A stretch of DNA of 64,000 bases. Source: Lachnospiraceae bacterium UBA7076 (GTDB lineage Bacteria; Bacillota; Clostridia; Lachnospirales; Lachnospiraceae). Below, piece by piece: positions 63,495 to 64,000 of this stretch. The first letter of the stretch is position 1; each line of letters opens with the position of its first letter. The notes beneath the pieces are model-generated. The model saw only the letters and a list, made by a program, of their open reading frames with translations. It ran no database searches and was not told where the DNA came from. Location: the NCBI GenBank assembly GCA_002493625.1, contig DKZK01000021.1, positions 31,799-95,798 on the forward strand, written 5' to 3'. The position numbers were made by a program, and so were the translations under genes.

Positions 63495-64000
63495 TTAGAA
63501 AGTAATCGTATTCATCATGGAATCAAACTGTGATTCATCACCTGTTGTAGTAACGTACTCTATATAAATAACTGTGTTATCCTCGCAAAGTACAGCAGCC
63601 TGACCTATAAACTGTCCATTCGGGTCATCAATATCCATTACTGTAAATTCATGTCCGTTATAGGTTTTTTTCTCATCTGTAACCTGAGAACCATATACAT
63701 TTTTAACCTGTACAACATAGGCATCTACAACCTGGTCTGCATCATAGGAATTGTCGTCCTCCACATAAAGCGCAAAGCTCTTGTCTCTGCTCTCCGTTGC
63801 ATATCCTATTGTTCCGCTCATATTCTGATAGAATTTAAACTCCTCAGGAAGGTCTATTGTTGCATGCTTAACGGTAAGCTTGCCGTTTTCCTCAACATAT
63901 GCCTCCGTGGACACCGGCTCCTCCGTATCTGTTTTGTCATCCTCGGTTGCTTCCTCTGACGTGTTCTCTGTAGTAGCTTCCGTATCGTCCTTAACTGCTT
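63495..64000 (-). CDS. Truncated exported protein, C-terminal part
   Basis: The frame is open to the window edge, so the start lies beyond 64000; 168 codons plus stop are visible. The visible N-terminal part is an acidic Thr/Glu/Asp-rich linker (TEATTENTSEEATEDD), typical of lipoprotein spacers, followed by a globular domain of about 130 residues (LPEEFKFYQNMSGTIGYATE to FDSMMNTITF). No family recognised; surface lipoprotein is an inference. Confidence 0.7.
   Translation of the reverse strand, partial: AVKDDTEATTENTSEEATEDDKTDTEEPVSTEAYVEENGKLTVKHATIDLPEEFKFYQNMSGTIGYATESRDKSFALYVEDDNSYDADQVVDAYVVQVKNVYGSQVTDEKKTYNGHEFTVMDIDDPNGQFIGQAAVLCEDNTVIYIEYVTTTGDESQFDSMMNTITF

Overview
The window looks like the chromosome of a spore-forming Firmicute of class Clostridia, most likely a Lachnospiraceae-type gut anaerobe. 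The grounds are a moderately AT-rich composition, strong AGGAGG ribosome-binding sites, a spoIIA operon (spoIIAA-spoIIAB-sigF) and a spoVA operon, AddAB rather than RecBCD, an Mrp/Mbh-type ion-pump operon, and polyamine synthesis through carboxyspermidine. No rRNA, tRNA, CRISPR array, phage or transposase gene was seen. Nearly all genes lie on the minus strand.

Layout. 1-9.3 kb: a ten-gene minus-strand operon (mrpE-F-G, mbhD-like, mbhE/mrpB fusion, mrpC, then four consecutive MrpD/NuoL-like antiporter subunits). 9.4-12.5 kb: divergent spoVA operon (AA, AB, AC, AD, AE). 12.6-15.5 kb: class A penicillin-binding protein. 15.6-17.6 kb: phospholipase C-like, flavodoxin-like and TetR genes behind a strong distant promoter and an AT-rich leader. 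18.0-19.5 kb: spoIIA operon. 19.7-30 kb: addB-addA-queF-folC and two less clear genes. 30-31.2 kb: a degenerate phosphoribosyltransferase-like protein and a small membrane protein. 31.2-34.5 kb: palindromic element, acyltransferase-like protein, DNA topoisomerase III. 34.5-37.8 kb: tetR-ilvB-ilvN and a DUF3781 gene. 37.9-43.2 kb: J-like/TPR protein, Hsp70 and DUF308 membrane protein. 43.2-49.1 kb: isocitrate dehydrogenase, HAD phosphatase, OFA-type transporter, a chemoreceptor-like protein with a NusG-II domain partner. 49.2-61.9 kb: polyamine locus. 61.9-64 kb: a MetH-reactivation-like protein, endonuclease III and a truncated exported protein.

The polyamine locus encodes a complete route from arginine to spermidine: SpeA makes agmatine, AguA and AguB convert it to putrescine, carboxyspermidine dehydrogenase and decarboxylase finish the aminopropyl transfer. 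A SpeE homologue is embedded with no SpeD visible. MATE, aroB, an M24 peptidase and a membrane MutS-like ATPase are interleaved on the same strand.

The non-coding parts hold the least expected signals. The aguA leader has three tandem, stop-start-overlapping small ORFs with a 71-bp period that exactly equals ORF length minus the 4-nt GTGA overlap. Promoters of aguA and speA share a TTTAC-n-GTAAA inverted repeat over the -35 box. A palindromic intergenic element family with a CGGYACT/AGTRCCG core occurs near 19.6, 31.3, 36.8 and 45.4 kb. A leader motif with the core GCAGATAYGGAATGG precedes three unrelated genes. All functional assignments rest on reading the translated sequences and recalling families; no database search was run.
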